DNA of 64,000 nt, taken from Loktanella gaetbuli (lineage in GTDB: Bacteria; Pseudomonadota; Alphaproteobacteria; Rhodobacterales; Rhodobacteraceae). Positions 17,524 to 26,066 of the stretch are shown in pieces. The position numbers and the translations under genes were made by a program. Location of the stretch: the NCBI RefSeq assembly GCF_020531945.1, contig NZ_JAJATZ010000001.1, positions 496,001 to 560,000 of the forward strand. Reading direction: 5' to 3'. How positions within the stretch are numbered: the first letter of the stretch is position 1; the number at the start of each line of letters is the position of its first letter. A model generated the notes under the pieces. It was given only the letters and a program-made list of their open reading frames with translations, ran no database searches and was not told the origin of the DNA.

Positions 17524-18682
17524 TCACCCCCGGCGGAACAGCCCGGCCACCAATCAGCCGTTCGTGTTCCTGAATTGCGAAACGATCCGTCATACCCGCG
17601 ATATAGTCCGCCACGATCCGCGCCAAGGTCTGACGATCCTCTGCCTCGGCAACTTCCTTGCGCCATTGCTTTGGTAGTTCGGTCGGCGTGTCGATATAAT
17701 AGGCAAAGAGTTCGTCCAGCATGCTGGTCACCACATGGCGCATTTCGACCACGGCGGGCGCGCGATACATGCGGGTGAACAGGAATGCGCGGATCACCTT
17801 GAGGTCCTCCCACAGGGCGGGCGTGAACTGGATCATCATGCGGCCCGCATGGCGCACTTCTGCCACGTTCTGCGCGTCCAGATCGGTCAGGTTCCTGCGG
17901 CTGACGGCAATCACGTCCTCGACCAGCACGCCAAAGAACCGGCGCAAGGCCTCGTGCCTACGGCGATAGTAGTTCAGACCGGGATATTTCACATCGACCC
18001 TTGCAAAACAGTCGCTTAGCACTGGAAGTTCAGCCAGTTCATCGGTGCTGAACAATTCTGCCCGCAAACCATCGTGCAGGTCGTGGTTGTTATAGGCGAT
18101 ATCGTCCGACAGGGCGGCGACCTGCGCCTCTGGCCCCGCGTGTGTGTGCAGTTCCAGATCGTGCCGCGTGTTGTAGGCGGCCAGCGCATAGGGCCAGGGC
18201 TGGGGGACGGGACCGTTGTGTTTGGCGATCCCTTCCAAAGTTTCCCAGGTCAGGTTCAGCCCGTCCCATTCGGCATAGTGCCGTTCCAGGTCGGTCACGA
18301 TCCGCAAGGCCTGCGCGTTGTGATCGAACCCCCCGTAGGGCTGCATCAGACGATCCAGTGCCTCTTCGCCCGTGTGGCCAAAGGGCGTGTGACCCAGATC
18401 ATGGGCCAGCGCGATGGCCTCGGTCAGCTCCACGTTCAGGTCCAGCGCCGCCGCCACCGTTCGCGCTACTTGTGCGACCTCGATCGAATGGGTCAGGCGC
18501 GTGCGGAAATAATCGCCCTCATGTTCGATGAACACCTGCGTCTTGTGTTTCAGCCGCCGGAACGCGCTGGAATGAATGATCCGGTCACGGTCGCGCTGAA
18601 AGGGAGAGCGATGCGCGCTTTCCTCTTCGGCATAAAGTCGCCCGCGCGGTGACGCGGGATCGGTCGCGTATCTTGCCGCCAT
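17510..18682 (-). CDS. dgt: dGTP triphosphohydrolase-like HD protein
   Basis: 390 residues. The HD metal site is visible: SSAFRRLKHKTQVF near the N-terminus, HSIEVAQVAR, and the HD pair in ALAHDLGHTPFGHTGE. The family hydrolyses dGTP (and often other dNTPs) to the nucleoside and triphosphate, balancing dNTP pools. It is the shorter type-2 form common in alphaproteobacteria. Diverges from erpA across 68 bases that contain a candidate erpA promoter. Confidence 0.92.
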   Translation of the reverse strand: MAARYATDPASPRGRLYAEEESAHRSPFQRDRDRIIHSSAFRRLKHKTQVFIEHEGDYFRTRLTHSIEVAQVARTVAAALDLNVELTEAIALAHDLGHTPFGHTGEEALDRLMQPYGGFDHNAQALRIVTDLERHYAEWDGLNLTWETLEGIAKHNGPVPQPWPYALAAYNTRHDLELHTHAGPEAQVAALSDDIAYNNHDLHDGLRAELFSTDELAELPVLSDCFARVDVKYPGLNYYRRRHEALRRFFGVLVEDVIAVSRRNLTDLDAQNVAEVRHAGRMMIQFTPALWEDLKVIRAFLFTRMYRAPAVVEMRHVVTSMLDELFAYYIDTPTELPKQWRKEVAEAEDRQTLARIVADYIAGMTDRFAIQEHERLIGGRAVPPGVIDGN

Positions 18683-18692
18683 GTTGCCCGTC

Positions 18693-18721
18693 TTGTGCCT
18701 GTTGCCTGCCCTCCCTATATT
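18693..18721 (+). promoter_or_regulatory. Candidate promoter for erpA
   Basis: TTGTGC at 18693-18698 and TATATT at 18716-18721 with a 17-base spacer; the ATG follows 29 bases later. Pattern match only. Confidence 0.4.
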
Positions 18722-18750
18722 TCAGACAAGCCAAGACCGATAGGTATGAT

Positions 18751-19077
18751 ATGCTGACCCTGCCCCCCAAAGTGACCAGCCGTGCGTTTGAACGGCTTGC
18801 TGAAATCGGTGCCGCCGAACAGGGCAAGGCCCTGCGCATCGCCGTCGAAGGTGGCGGATGTTCCGGTTTTCAATACGAAATCGCCTTGGATGACCCACGC
18901 GAGGACGACCTGAAACTGTCGGACCGTGGCGAAACGGTAGTGATCGATTCCGTGTCCCTGCCGTTTTTGACCGATGCGGTCATCGACTTTTCCGAAGAGT
19001 TGATCGGCGCGCGATTTGTCATCGAGAACCCGAATGCCACGTCGTCCTGCGGCTGCGGTACGTCTTTTTCCATCTGA
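18751..19077 (+). CDS. erpA: A-type iron-sulfur carrier (HesB/IscA/ErpA family)
   Basis: 108 residues. The three conserved cysteines are Cys37 in GGGCSGFQY and Cys100/Cys102 in SSCGCG, which hold the transient iron-sulfur cluster. It delivers clusters to target apoproteins; which A-type subfamily (ErpA or IscA) is meant cannot be settled here, and there are no isc or suf genes nearby. The frame is open upstream to 18649, but ATG at 18751 gives the normal family length. Confidence 0.9.
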   Translation: MLTLPPKVTSRAFERLAEIGAAEQGKALRIAVEGGGCSGFQYEIALDDPREDDLKLSDRGETVVIDSVSLPFLTDAVIDFSEELIGARFVIENPNATSSCGCGTSFSI

Positions 19078-19151
19078 AACCTGCGACGAATTGGAACTTT
19101 CTTTCGTCTTGCACCGTTGCTAGTCTGAAGCCGAACAAAAAGGAACGAGTC

Positions 19152-19262
19152 ATGATTTACCTGATTGCGATGATCCTTGCCGGGCTTGCTGCCGCCGCGG
19201 CCGCAGGCCAGACGGCCGATCAACCCGATGCAATCCCGGTCAAGGTCCGCGACGACCGCTGA
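19152..19262 (+). CDS. Small hydrophobic protein, 36 residues
   Basis: A short frame, ATG at 19152 to TGA at 19262, with AAGGAACGAG just upstream as a ribosome-binding site. The product starts with a hydrophobic, Ala-rich helix (about residues 2-18) and ends in a charged tail (VKVRDDR). It could be a small single-pass membrane protein or a cleaved exported peptide. It lies in the gap between erpA and xth. No function can be assigned; existence rests on the SD, the amphipathic layout and the lack of any other feature in the gap. Confidence 0.5.
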   Translation: MIYLIAMILAGLAAAAAAGQTADQPDAIPVKVRDDR

Positions 19263-19316
19263 CCCCTTGTGCCTGCGCGGCCGGGCTTTTAGCCTAGCCG
19301 CAAAAGAGGCACACCA

Positions 19317-20096
19317 ATGAAAATCGCGACATTCAACATCAACGGCGTCAAGGCGCGGATCGACGGTCTGCTGCACTGGTTGCAGGACAGTGCGCCCGAC
19401 GTCGCCATCCTTCAGGAAATCAAATCCGTTGACGAGGGTTTCCCACGCGATCTGATCACAGACCTTGGGTACAACGTCGAAACCCACGGGCAAAAGGGTT
19501 TCAACGGCGTCGCGATCCTGTCGAAACTGCCACTCGAGGATGTGTCGCGCGGCCTGCCCGGTGATGATACGGACGAACAGGCTCGCTGGATCGAGGCCAC
19601 CGTCGTGGGCGAAACGGGCGTAAGGATCTGCGGGTTGTATCTGCCCAACGGCAATCCCGCGCCCGGCCCGAAATACGATTACAAACTGGCGTGGATGGAA
19701 CGGCTGCGCGCCCGCGCACAGGATCTGCTGGCGTCCGAGATGCCGGCGCTGATGGCGGGCGACTACAACATCATCCCGCAGGCAGAGGATGCCGCCCGTC
19801 CCAAGGCATGGCGCGATGACGCGCTGTTCCGGCTGGACAGCCGTGCGGCTTGGCGGCGCGTGCAAAACCTGGGGTTCACCGAGGCATTCCGCGCCCGCAC
19901 CCATGGCGGCGGACATTATTCGTTCTGGGATTATCAGGCAGGCGCGTTTGACAAGGACGACGGCATCCGTATCGACCATTTTCTGCTGACGCCGCAATGC
20001 GCGGACCTGCTGTCGGACTGTTGGATCGAAAAGGATCTACGCGCGCGCGAGAAACCATCAGACCACGTACCCGTCTGGGTCGATCTGGCCGCGTGA
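19317..20096 (+). CDS. xth: Exodeoxyribonuclease III
   Basis: 259 residues of the EEP nuclease fold. Visible motifs are MKIATFNINGVKAR, the catalytic Glu in LQEIKS, GDYNI, RIDHFLL and the terminal SDHVPVW. The enzyme cuts 5' of abasic sites and trims 3' ends in base-excision repair. Its stop codon overlaps the GTG start of the next frame (GTGA), so a two-gene unit is likely. Confidence 0.95.
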   Translation: MKIATFNINGVKARIDGLLHWLQDSAPDVAILQEIKSVDEGFPRDLITDLGYNVETHGQKGFNGVAILSKLPLEDVSRGLPGDDTDEQARWIEATVVGETGVRICGLYLPNGNPAPGPKYDYKLAWMERLRARAQDLLASEMPALMAGDYNIIPQAEDAARPKAWRDDALFRLDSRAAWRRVQNLGFTEAFRARTHGGGHYSFWDYQAGAFDKDDGIRIDHFLLTPQCADLLSDCWIEKDLRAREKPSDHVPVWVDLAA

Positions 20097-20437
20097 CAGT
20101 CATTTCACCCCGCAGTGTGTTGTTCGCCCTCGGTTTTATCCTCATATCGGATACGGCGACAGCGCAGTGTCGCATGGCGGCGATCGGTGCGGGTTGTGCG
20201 ACGGCACCCGTTCGCAAGGTGACGCCGCCACCCACTGAACCGGCCCCGGTGAATATCGGCGACGTGCTGGAACCCGGACAATATTCCATGGTCATGAACG
20301 CGGCCTATTACGGCCTGCCGCTGCCGCGCGACGGCTGGGTGTATTTCAGGATCAGCCGCGACGTTTACCGTGTGGATTATCGCACCCTGACCGTTCTGGA
20401 ACGCGCAACCGACGAGACCGCGCGCAACTGGCCCTAA
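20093..20437 (+). CDS. Exported hypothetical protein, RcnB-like C-terminus
   Basis: 114 residues from GTG at 20093, which overlaps the xth stop as GTGA. Residues 1-25 form a signal peptide (hydrophobic LFALGFILIS, cleavage near TATA-Q). The C-terminal half, YYGLPLPRDGWVYFRISRDVYRVD, resembles the RcnB-type periplasmic repeat seen in many small proteobacterial proteins. The middle is Pro/Thr-rich. Role unknown. The stop overlaps that of the convergent monooxygenase gene. Confidence 0.6.
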   Translation: MTVISPRSVLFALGFILISDTATAQCRMAAIGAGCATAPVRKVTPPPTEPAPVNIGDVLEPGQYSMVMNAAYYGLPLPRDGWVYFRISRDVYRVDYRTLTVLERATDETARNWP

Positions 20438-21531
20438 CCCGCAGGATCGTAGCCATAGAGCCAGTCCAGCCGGTTGATGAACGCGCCCGGTGCCATCCGA
20501 CCCAGCGCGGCAAGTCCCAGATGTGCTGCGCGCTGTCTGACGCCTGACAGGTGGTAATTGACCGCATTCGCATCCGCCGCAGCAATAGCACGCGTGACGC
20601 GCGGCGCGCGCAAGGCCTGATAGCGCGGTAGCCCAGCCGCGATCCCGTGCCGTGCCACACATCGGGCCAGCACGACCGCGTCCTCCAGCGCCAGATTGGC
20701 CCCCTGCGCCAGAAACGGGAGTGTCGGATGAGCGGCATCGCCGACCAGCACATGGGATGCGTCATGCCACCGGGCCGCTACGGGATGACGGAACAATCCC
20801 CACAGCAAGGGCACTTCGACCGCCCAGAGGATATCGTGCAAGGCAGGACAGGCATCGGCAAAGGCATCGCGCATGGCCTGCGGCGTATCGGCGTGGTGCC
20901 AGCCTTCGGCGGCCCAGTCGTTGCGTTCCTGCACGGCCACGATGTTCAGGCGGTTGCCGGGCAGCGGATAGGTGACCACATGACGGCCCGGCATCATCCA
21001 GATCCGCGCCTGCGGCGGTGCCTCGGCCTGCACGACGGCACGCCAGGCCACCTGTCCCGAAAACGCGGGCGCATCAGCGCCGTTCAGTCGCGCCCGCACC
21101 TGCGATTTGATCCCGTCGGCCCCCACCACCAGATCGGCACGCGGATCATCCGCCCGCGTCCCAAGGCACAGTTCCACGCCACGCGCACGGCAGGCCTCGG
21201 CCAGCATGGCGATCAGGTCGGGGCGTGCGACAAAGCGGTAGCGCGGCACCTGCCCCGTCAGGTCGAACCGGGTGACGGTCCGTCCCGTCACACCATTAGT
21301 CGGCACCACCGCCTCTGACGGCAGGCTGATCCGGTCCAGCGCATCCGTCAGCCCCAGCGCCGCAAGTGCGCGTCCACCATTGGGGCTGATCTGCAACCCC
21401 GCGCCGATGTCGCCCAGCGTTTCGGCCTGTTCAAAAACACGAACGCTGGCCCCTTGCATCGCAAGGGCCAGCGCCGTGGTCAGTCCTGCCGGGCCGCCGC
21501 CGATGACGGCGACGTCGCGTTTGGCAATCAT
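20434..21531 (-). CDS. FAD-dependent monooxygenase
   Basis: About 365 residues from ATG at 21531. VAVIGGGPAGLTTALALAMQG is the GxGxxG dinucleotide fold for FAD; VLVGDAAHPTLPFLAQGAN is the GD motif of group A flavoprotein hydroxylases. These enzymes hydroxylate aromatic rings using NAD(P)H and O2 (salicylate, 3-hydroxybenzoate or ubiquinone precursors). The substrate cannot be told from sequence, and no catabolic genes flank it. An upstream in-frame start at 21561 would overlap dksA; the SD fits 21531 better. Confidence 0.85.
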   Translation of the reverse strand: MIAKRDVAVIGGGPAGLTTALALAMQGASVRVFEQAETLGDIGAGLQISPNGGRALAALGLTDALDRISLPSEAVVPTNGVTGRTVTRFDLTGQVPRYRFVARPDLIAMLAEACRARGVELCLGTRADDPRADLVVGADGIKSQVRARLNGADAPAFSGQVAWRAVVQAEAPPQARIWMMPGRHVVTYPLPGNRLNIVAVQERNDWAAEGWHHADTPQAMRDAFADACPALHDILWAVEVPLLWGLFRHPVAARWHDASHVLVGDAAHPTLPFLAQGANLALEDAVVLARCVARHGIAAGLPRYQALRAPRVTRAIAAADANAVNYHLSGVRQRAAHLGLAALGRMAPGAFINRLDWLYGYDPAG

Positions 21532-21532
21532 G

Positions 21533-22003
21533 TCAGTCCTTGCGGTGCACCCGTTCGCCACGCTCGTGGCGTTCCTGCGCCTCGAGCGTCATGGTGGCGA
21601 TGGGGCGCGCGTCCAGACGTTTGAGGCTGATCGGATCGCCCGTGATCGCGCAATACCCGAATTCACCATCGTCGATACGGCGCAGGGCTGCGTCGATTTT
21701 CGCAACCAGCTTGCGCTGACGGTCGCGGGTGCGCAATTCGATGCTGCGGTCGGTTTCCTCGGACGCACGATCGGCCACGTCGGGGATGTTGCGGGTCTGG
21801 TCCTTCATGCCGGCGACGGTGTCGCGCGTGTCCTCCAGCAATTCGGCCTTCCAGTCGAGCAGCTTGCGGCGGAAATATTCTGTCTGACGTTCGTTCATGA
21901 ACGGTTCATCTTCGGCCGGACGATAGTCATCTGGCAGAAATGTTTCGGCTTTCATCGGGGTCCCCTCCAAGTTGTCGATTGTCATAGCGTCGTTTCCTGA
22001 CAT
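21533..22003 (-). CDS. dksA: DksA-like RNA polymerase-binding regulator, degraded zinc finger
   Basis: 156 residues from the first start; an inner ATG at 21955 gives 140 and matches the usual alphaproteobacterial N-terminus (MKAETFLPDDYRP). The coiled-coil finger includes IPDVADRASEETD, carrying the acidic tip that enters the polymerase secondary channel. The zinc-finger region GYCAITGDPISLKRL keeps only one cysteine of four, as in Rhodobacter DksA. It modulates rRNA and stress promoters with ppGpp. Both starts have SDs: AAGGAGA before 22003 and GGAGGGG before 21955. Confidence 0.87.
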   Translation of the reverse strand: MSGNDAMTIDNLEGTPMKAETFLPDDYRPAEDEPFMNERQTEYFRRKLLDWKAELLEDTRDTVAGMKDQTRNIPDVADRASEETDRSIELRTRDRQRKLVAKIDAALRRIDDGEFGYCAITGDPISLKRLDARPIATMTLEAQERHERGERVHRKD

Positions 22004-22141
22004 TCGACTCTCCTTCGTGTCGGCTGGGCATCACTTAGCCGCTCGCCCTGGCGGTGTCACTTGTTTTTTAAGGACCCCCATGTGGTTGTGGCCGGCGCGA
22101 TGCACACATAACCTTGGCTGAAATGACCATAGGGAACCGCC

Positions 22142-22981
22142 ATGCAATTCACCGGATCTGACAGCTACATCGCCACCGACGACCTGACGATGGCCGTCAA
22201 CGCCGCCGTGACGCTCGAACGTCCGCTACTCGTCAAAGGCGAGCCAGGCACCGGGAAAACCGAACTTGCGCGGCAGGTTGCCGCCGGTCTGGGCCTGCCG
22301 ATGATCGAATGGCACATCAAATCAACGACGCGCGCGCAGCAAGGTTTGTACGAATACGATGCCGTTAGCCGGTTGCGCGACAGCCAGCTGGGTGATGCGC
22401 GTGTTCACGACATCGGGAATTACATCAAACGCGGCAAATTGTGGCAGGCGTTCGCGGCGGGCGAAAAGGTCGTGCTGCTGATTGACGAGATCGACAAGGC
22501 CGATATCGAGTTTCCCAACGACCTGTTGCAGGAACTCGACCGGATGGAATTCCACGTCTACGAGACCGGAGAGACGATCAAGGCGGACGTGCGCCCCATC
22601 GTCATCATTACCTCGAACAACGAAAAGGAACTGCCGGACGCGTTTCTGCGCCGTTGTTTTTTCCACTACATCCGGTTTCCCGACATGGACACGATGCGCC
22701 GCATCGTCGAGGTTCATCACCCCGGCATCAAGGACCGGCTGCTGACCACCGCGCTGACCCAGTTCTACGAATTGCGCGAAACGGCAGGCCTCAAGAAAAA
22801 GCCATCGACGTCAGAGGTGCTGGACTGGCTGAAACTGCTGCTGGCCGAGGATCTGACACCCGAAGATCTGGCCCGCGACGGTGCCGATGCGCTGCCGAAA
22901 CTGCATGGCGCACTGTTGAAAAACGAACAGGACGTGCACCTGTTTGAACGCCTCGCCTTTATGGCGCGCGGTCGTAGATGA
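22142..22981 (+). CDS. MoxR-family AAA ATPase
   Basis: 279 residues. Walker A is GEPGTGKT at 33-40, Walker B VVLLIDEIDKAD, sensor-like ITSNNEKELPDAFLRRC. MoxR ATPases act as chaperones that insert cofactors or remodel partners, usually with a VWA protein. A VWA protein is encoded 1.85 kb downstream on the same strand, separated by a lipoprotein and a small membrane protein. The layout resembles CoxD-CoxE of carbon monoxide dehydrogenase maturation, but no cox structural genes are here. The client is unknown. Confidence 0.88.
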   Translation: MQFTGSDSYIATDDLTMAVNAAVTLERPLLVKGEPGTGKTELARQVAAGLGLPMIEWHIKSTTRAQQGLYEYDAVSRLRDSQLGDARVHDIGNYIKRGKLWQAFAAGEKVVLLIDEIDKADIEFPNDLLQELDRMEFHVYETGETIKADVRPIVIITSNNEKELPDAFLRRCFFHYIRFPDMDTMRRIVEVHHPGIKDRLLTTALTQFYELRETAGLKKKPSTSEVLDWLKLLLAEDLTPEDLARDGADALPKLHGALLKNEQDVHLFERLAFMARGRR

Positions 22982-22987
22982 CCGCAT

Positions 22988-23022
22988 AGGTTGCGGCACG
23001 GCGGCAACGCCTGCCGCAACCT
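22988..23022 (+). terminator. Hairpin after the MoxR gene
   Basis: Perfect 11-bp arms, 22988-22998 and 23012-23022, enclose a 13-base loop seven bases after the stop. There is no T run, so this may stabilise the 3' end rather than terminate. It opens a 315-base stretch before the lipoprotein gene; the rest of that stretch holds the leader ORF. Confidence 0.45.
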
Positions 23023-23174
23023 TGAACGTCAGACCACTTTTTCCTCGCATTCCATGCGGTGCTTTGACCTACTGACCAGACCCCCGCCTGATTCCGTCAA
23101 TTTGTCGCAATCCGGTCCAGAAGGGGTCGCAGTCCGCAGGCAGACGGTACTGACGCAAACCGAGGAGAGCAGAT

Positions 23175-23300
23175 GTGATCAGGACCGTTTTTCCGGTCGG
23201 TTGCCCATGGCGCTGCACGCCGTGCGACCACCTATCAGACCTCGGTGCGCCATGTTTGACAAAATTCGCCAGTCGTCACCGTCACTGGTGCCACTCATGA
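23175..23300 (+). CDS. Possible leader ORF, 41 codons, Cys/His-rich
   Basis: GTG at 23175 lies six bases after GAGGAGA (23162-23168), the only good ribosome-binding site in the 315-base gap. The frame runs 41 codons and its TGA (23298-23300) overlaps the ATG of the lipoprotein as ATGA. The peptide has five cysteines and four histidines with no membrane segment. The same SD also serves an ATG at 23173 followed directly by TGA. It could drive coupled translation of the lipoprotein. It is short and unproven; chance is possible. Confidence 0.35.
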   Translation: MIRTVFPVGCPWRCTPCDHLSDLGAPCLTKFASRHRHWCHS

Positions 23301-24646
23301 GACAGACCTTTGCCGTCTGGGCGCTTGCCTTTGCTGCATCCTGCGCACCGGTGCAGCCTGTGGATACCATCACCCGCGCCGCCACCACGTCTGCCCTGCC
23401 GCCGATGCAGGGATTTGCCGATACCTCGCCTGTCCGCGTCACCCGTTCGAATGCCGAAATGGCCCAGGATTTCCTGGACCTGACGTTCCGTCTGGAAAGC
23501 GGCCGGACCATCAGCACCATGACCCGGTTCGAAGGACCGCTGACAGTGCGTGTGCTGGGCAGTGCCGCACCGACGCTGGCGACCGATCTGGATGTCTTGC
23601 TGTCGCGCCTGCGCCAAGAGGCGGATTTGGATATCCGTCCCACCCAGTCGTCTGACGCCAGCATCACGATACAGGCCATCCCGCAGCGGACCTTGCAACG
23701 CGCTGTGCCCAAGGCGGCCTGTTTCGTCGTGCCGCGCGTGCGCGACTGGGACGAATACATGGCCAGCCGCAGCAGTGGACGTGTCGACTGGTCGACACTG
23801 ACGCAGCGCGAACATGCCGCCATCTTTGTGCCCGCTGATGCAGCACCGCAGGAAATCCGCGACTGTCTGCACGAGGAATTGGCACAGGTTCTGGGGCCGC
23901 TGAATGACCTCTATCGTCTGCCTGATTCCGTGTTCAACGACGACAACATCCATGCTGTGCTGACCGGGTTCGACATGCTGATGCTGCGCGTGACCTATGC
24001 GCCCGAACTGCGATCCGGCATGACCCGCGCGCAGGTCGCATCCGTACTGCCTGCCATTCTCGCCCGCCTTAATCCGCGTGGCGGGTCGGGTGGCACCGCC
24101 AGTTTCCCCGACACGTCCCGCGACTGGATCAGGGCAATGGAAACCGCCCTGACCGAAGGCAGCAGCCCTGCAACCCGCCGCGCCGCCGCGGCCCGTGCGG
24201 TGCGGATCGGTCAGACGCTGGGCTGGACCGGCCCGCGCGAGGGGTTCGCCTATTACGCCATGGGCCGGCTCGAGGTCGGCAACGACAGCCGTGCCGCACT
24301 CGCCGCATTCGAGGCGGCGGACAGAATTTATCGCGCATCGCAAGCCACACAGATCCATTCCGCCCATATCGCGGTGCAAAAGGCCGCATTCGCATTGTCC
24401 GCCGGTGACGCGATGACGACGATCGAACTGGCTGACCTTGCCATACCGCTGGCGCGGGAACATCAGAACGCGGCCCTGCTGGCGACCCTGATGATGTTCA
24501 AGGCCGAGGCGCTGGAACTGCAGGGCGGCAGTGTCGCAGCCGAGGCGCTGCGGCTGGACAGTCTGCCGTGGGCGCGTTACGGATTCGGCTCTGATGACAA
24601 TGTGCGCGCACGCCTTGCCGAAGTGCGGGGTTTGCGCCCTTTCTAA
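23297..24646 (+). CDS. Lipoprotein, DUF2927-like
   Basis: 449 residues from ATG at 23297. The N-terminus MRQTFAVWALAFAASC is a lipoprotein signal with Cys16. The middle (about 50-270) resembles DUF2927, with FRLESGRTISTMTRFEGP and a conserved CLHEELAQVLGPLNDLY containing an HEE pair suggestive of a metal site. The C-terminal part is helical and Ala-rich, possibly TPR-like (about 300-440). It sits between MoxR and VWA genes. No SD precedes the ATG; the upstream leader ORF ends on it. In-frame starts at 23207 and 23252 also exist. Confidence 0.65.
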   Translation: MRQTFAVWALAFAASCAPVQPVDTITRAATTSALPPMQGFADTSPVRVTRSNAEMAQDFLDLTFRLESGRTISTMTRFEGPLTVRVLGSAAPTLATDLDVLLSRLRQEADLDIRPTQSSDASITIQAIPQRTLQRAVPKAACFVVPRVRDWDEYMASRSSGRVDWSTLTQREHAAIFVPADAAPQEIRDCLHEELAQVLGPLNDLYRLPDSVFNDDNIHAVLTGFDMLMLRVTYAPELRSGMTRAQVASVLPAILARLNPRGGSGGTASFPDTSRDWIRAMETALTEGSSPATRRAAAARAVRIGQTLGWTGPREGFAYYAMGRLEVGNDSRAALAAFEAADRIYRASQATQIHSAHIAVQKAAFALSAGDAMTTIELADLAIPLAREHQNAALLATLMMFKAEALELQGGSVAAEALRLDSLPWARYGFGSDDNVRARLAEVRGLRPF

Positions 24647-24659
24647 AGGGGCTGACCCA

Positions 24660-24830
24660 ATGATTATACCTCTCGGCAGCCTTCTGGCAGGTGCGGCACT
24701 GGGCATGTGGCGCGCGCGGGCCAATGGCGGTAACTGGCGCGACATGGCGCAATGGGCCGCGTCCTTTGGTATCTTGTTCGGGATCGTCGGGCTGTTTGTT
24801 CTGATCTTTTACAGCCGCTCCGTCGCCTGA
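24660..24830 (+). CDS. Small membrane protein, 56 residues
   Basis: ATG at 24660 is preceded by AAAGGGGCTGA, and the TGA (24828-24830) overlaps the ATG of the VWA gene (TGATG). The protein has a short hydrophobic N-terminus (PLGSLLAGAALGMW) and a strong membrane helix at about 33-52 ending in a basic residue. Its tight coupling to the VWA gene suggests it belongs to the MoxR/VWA unit. Function unknown. Confidence 0.7.
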   Translation: MIIPLGSLLAGAALGMWRARANGGNWRDMAQWAASFGILFGIVGLFVLIFYSRSVA

Positions 24831-26014
24831 TGTTTTTGCCGTTCTTTGACGCGCTGCGTACAGAACGGGTCCCGGTGTCATTGCGGGAATACCTCGCGTT
24901 TCTCGAAGGGATGAACGCCGGTCTGGCGACCTATGACATCGACGCGTTCTATCACCTCGGCCGCACGATCATGGTCAAGGACGAACGCCATATCGACCGC
25001 TATGACCGCGCGTTTTCGCGCGCTTTTGCAGGGCTGGAGTCCATCCCTGACAGCGCCGTCATGGAGGCGGTGGACATTCCCGCCGACTGGCTGGCCAAGA
25101 TGGCCGAAAAGCACCTGAGCGACGCCGAGAAAGCCGAAATCGAGGCGACGGGCGGGTTCGAGGCGCTGATGGAGCGTCTGAAAAAACGGCTGGAGGAACA
25201 AAAGGGACGCCACCAGGGCGGCAGCAAATGGGTCGGCACGGCGGGCACGTCACCGTTCGGGGCCTATGGCTACAACCCCGAGGGCGTGCGCATCGGTCAG
25301 GACAAATCCCGCCACCAGCGCGCGGTCAAGGTCTGGGACAAACGCGAATTCCGCAACCTCGACGACAGTGTCGATCTGGGCACCCGCAACATCAAGGTGG
25401 CGCTGAAACGCCTGCGCCGCTGGGCGCGTGACGGTGCCGTGGACGAGTTGGACCTCGACGGCACCATCCGCAAGACAGCACAGAACGGCTATCTGGATGT
25501 GCAGACACGGCCCGAACGCCGCAACGCGGTCAAGGTGCTGCTGTTTCTGGACGTGGGCGGCAGCATGGACCCGCATGTGCAGGTGGTCGAGGAATTGTTC
25601 AGCGCCGCCAAGGCCGAGTTCAAGCACCTCGAACATTTCTATTTCCACAATTGTCTCTACGAGGGCGTCTGGCGTGACAACAAACGCCGCTGGAACGACC
25701 AGACCGCGACATGGGACGTGCTGCGCAAATATGGGTCTGACTACAAATGTATCTTTGTCGGTGACGCCTCGATGTCCCCCTACGAGGTCGCAATGCCCGG
25801 CGGCGCGAACGAGCACTGGAACAAGGAGGCCGGGTCGGTCTGGCTGGCACGTGCCCGCGACCAATGGCCCGCCCATCTGTGGATCAATCCGATGGACCAA
25901 CGCTATTGGCCGCACACCCAGTCATTGCACATGATCCAGGAGATATTCGGCGCGGACCGCATGGTGCCGATGACACTCGAAGGCATCAGCCGCGGCATGC
26001 GGCTGTTGACCTGA
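24830..26014 (+). CDS. VWA-domain protein, CoxE-like
   Basis: 394 residues from ATG at 24830; the frame is open to 24752 but that overlaps the small membrane protein. The N-terminus (MFLPFFDALRTERVPVSLREY) is typical of CoxE-like proteins that pair with MoxR ATPases. The VWA fold starts at VKVLLFLDVGGSM, whose MIDAS motif is DVGGS rather than DxSxS. A charged Lys/Glu helix precedes it. It probably presents clients to the MoxR ATPase. No membrane segment or signal peptide. Confidence 0.83.
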   Translation: MFLPFFDALRTERVPVSLREYLAFLEGMNAGLATYDIDAFYHLGRTIMVKDERHIDRYDRAFSRAFAGLESIPDSAVMEAVDIPADWLAKMAEKHLSDAEKAEIEATGGFEALMERLKKRLEEQKGRHQGGSKWVGTAGTSPFGAYGYNPEGVRIGQDKSRHQRAVKVWDKREFRNLDDSVDLGTRNIKVALKRLRRWARDGAVDELDLDGTIRKTAQNGYLDVQTRPERRNAVKVLLFLDVGGSMDPHVQVVEELFSAAKAEFKHLEHFYFHNCLYEGVWRDNKRRWNDQTATWDVLRKYGSDYKCIFVGDASMSPYEVAMPGGANEHWNKEAGSVWLARARDQWPAHLWINPMDQRYWPHTQSLHMIQEIFGADRMVPMTLEGISRGMRLLT

Positions 26015-26066
26015 TCGTCAACTGCCGCGGATTGCGCGACGGCCCTGCACCCCCCATATTCGGATA

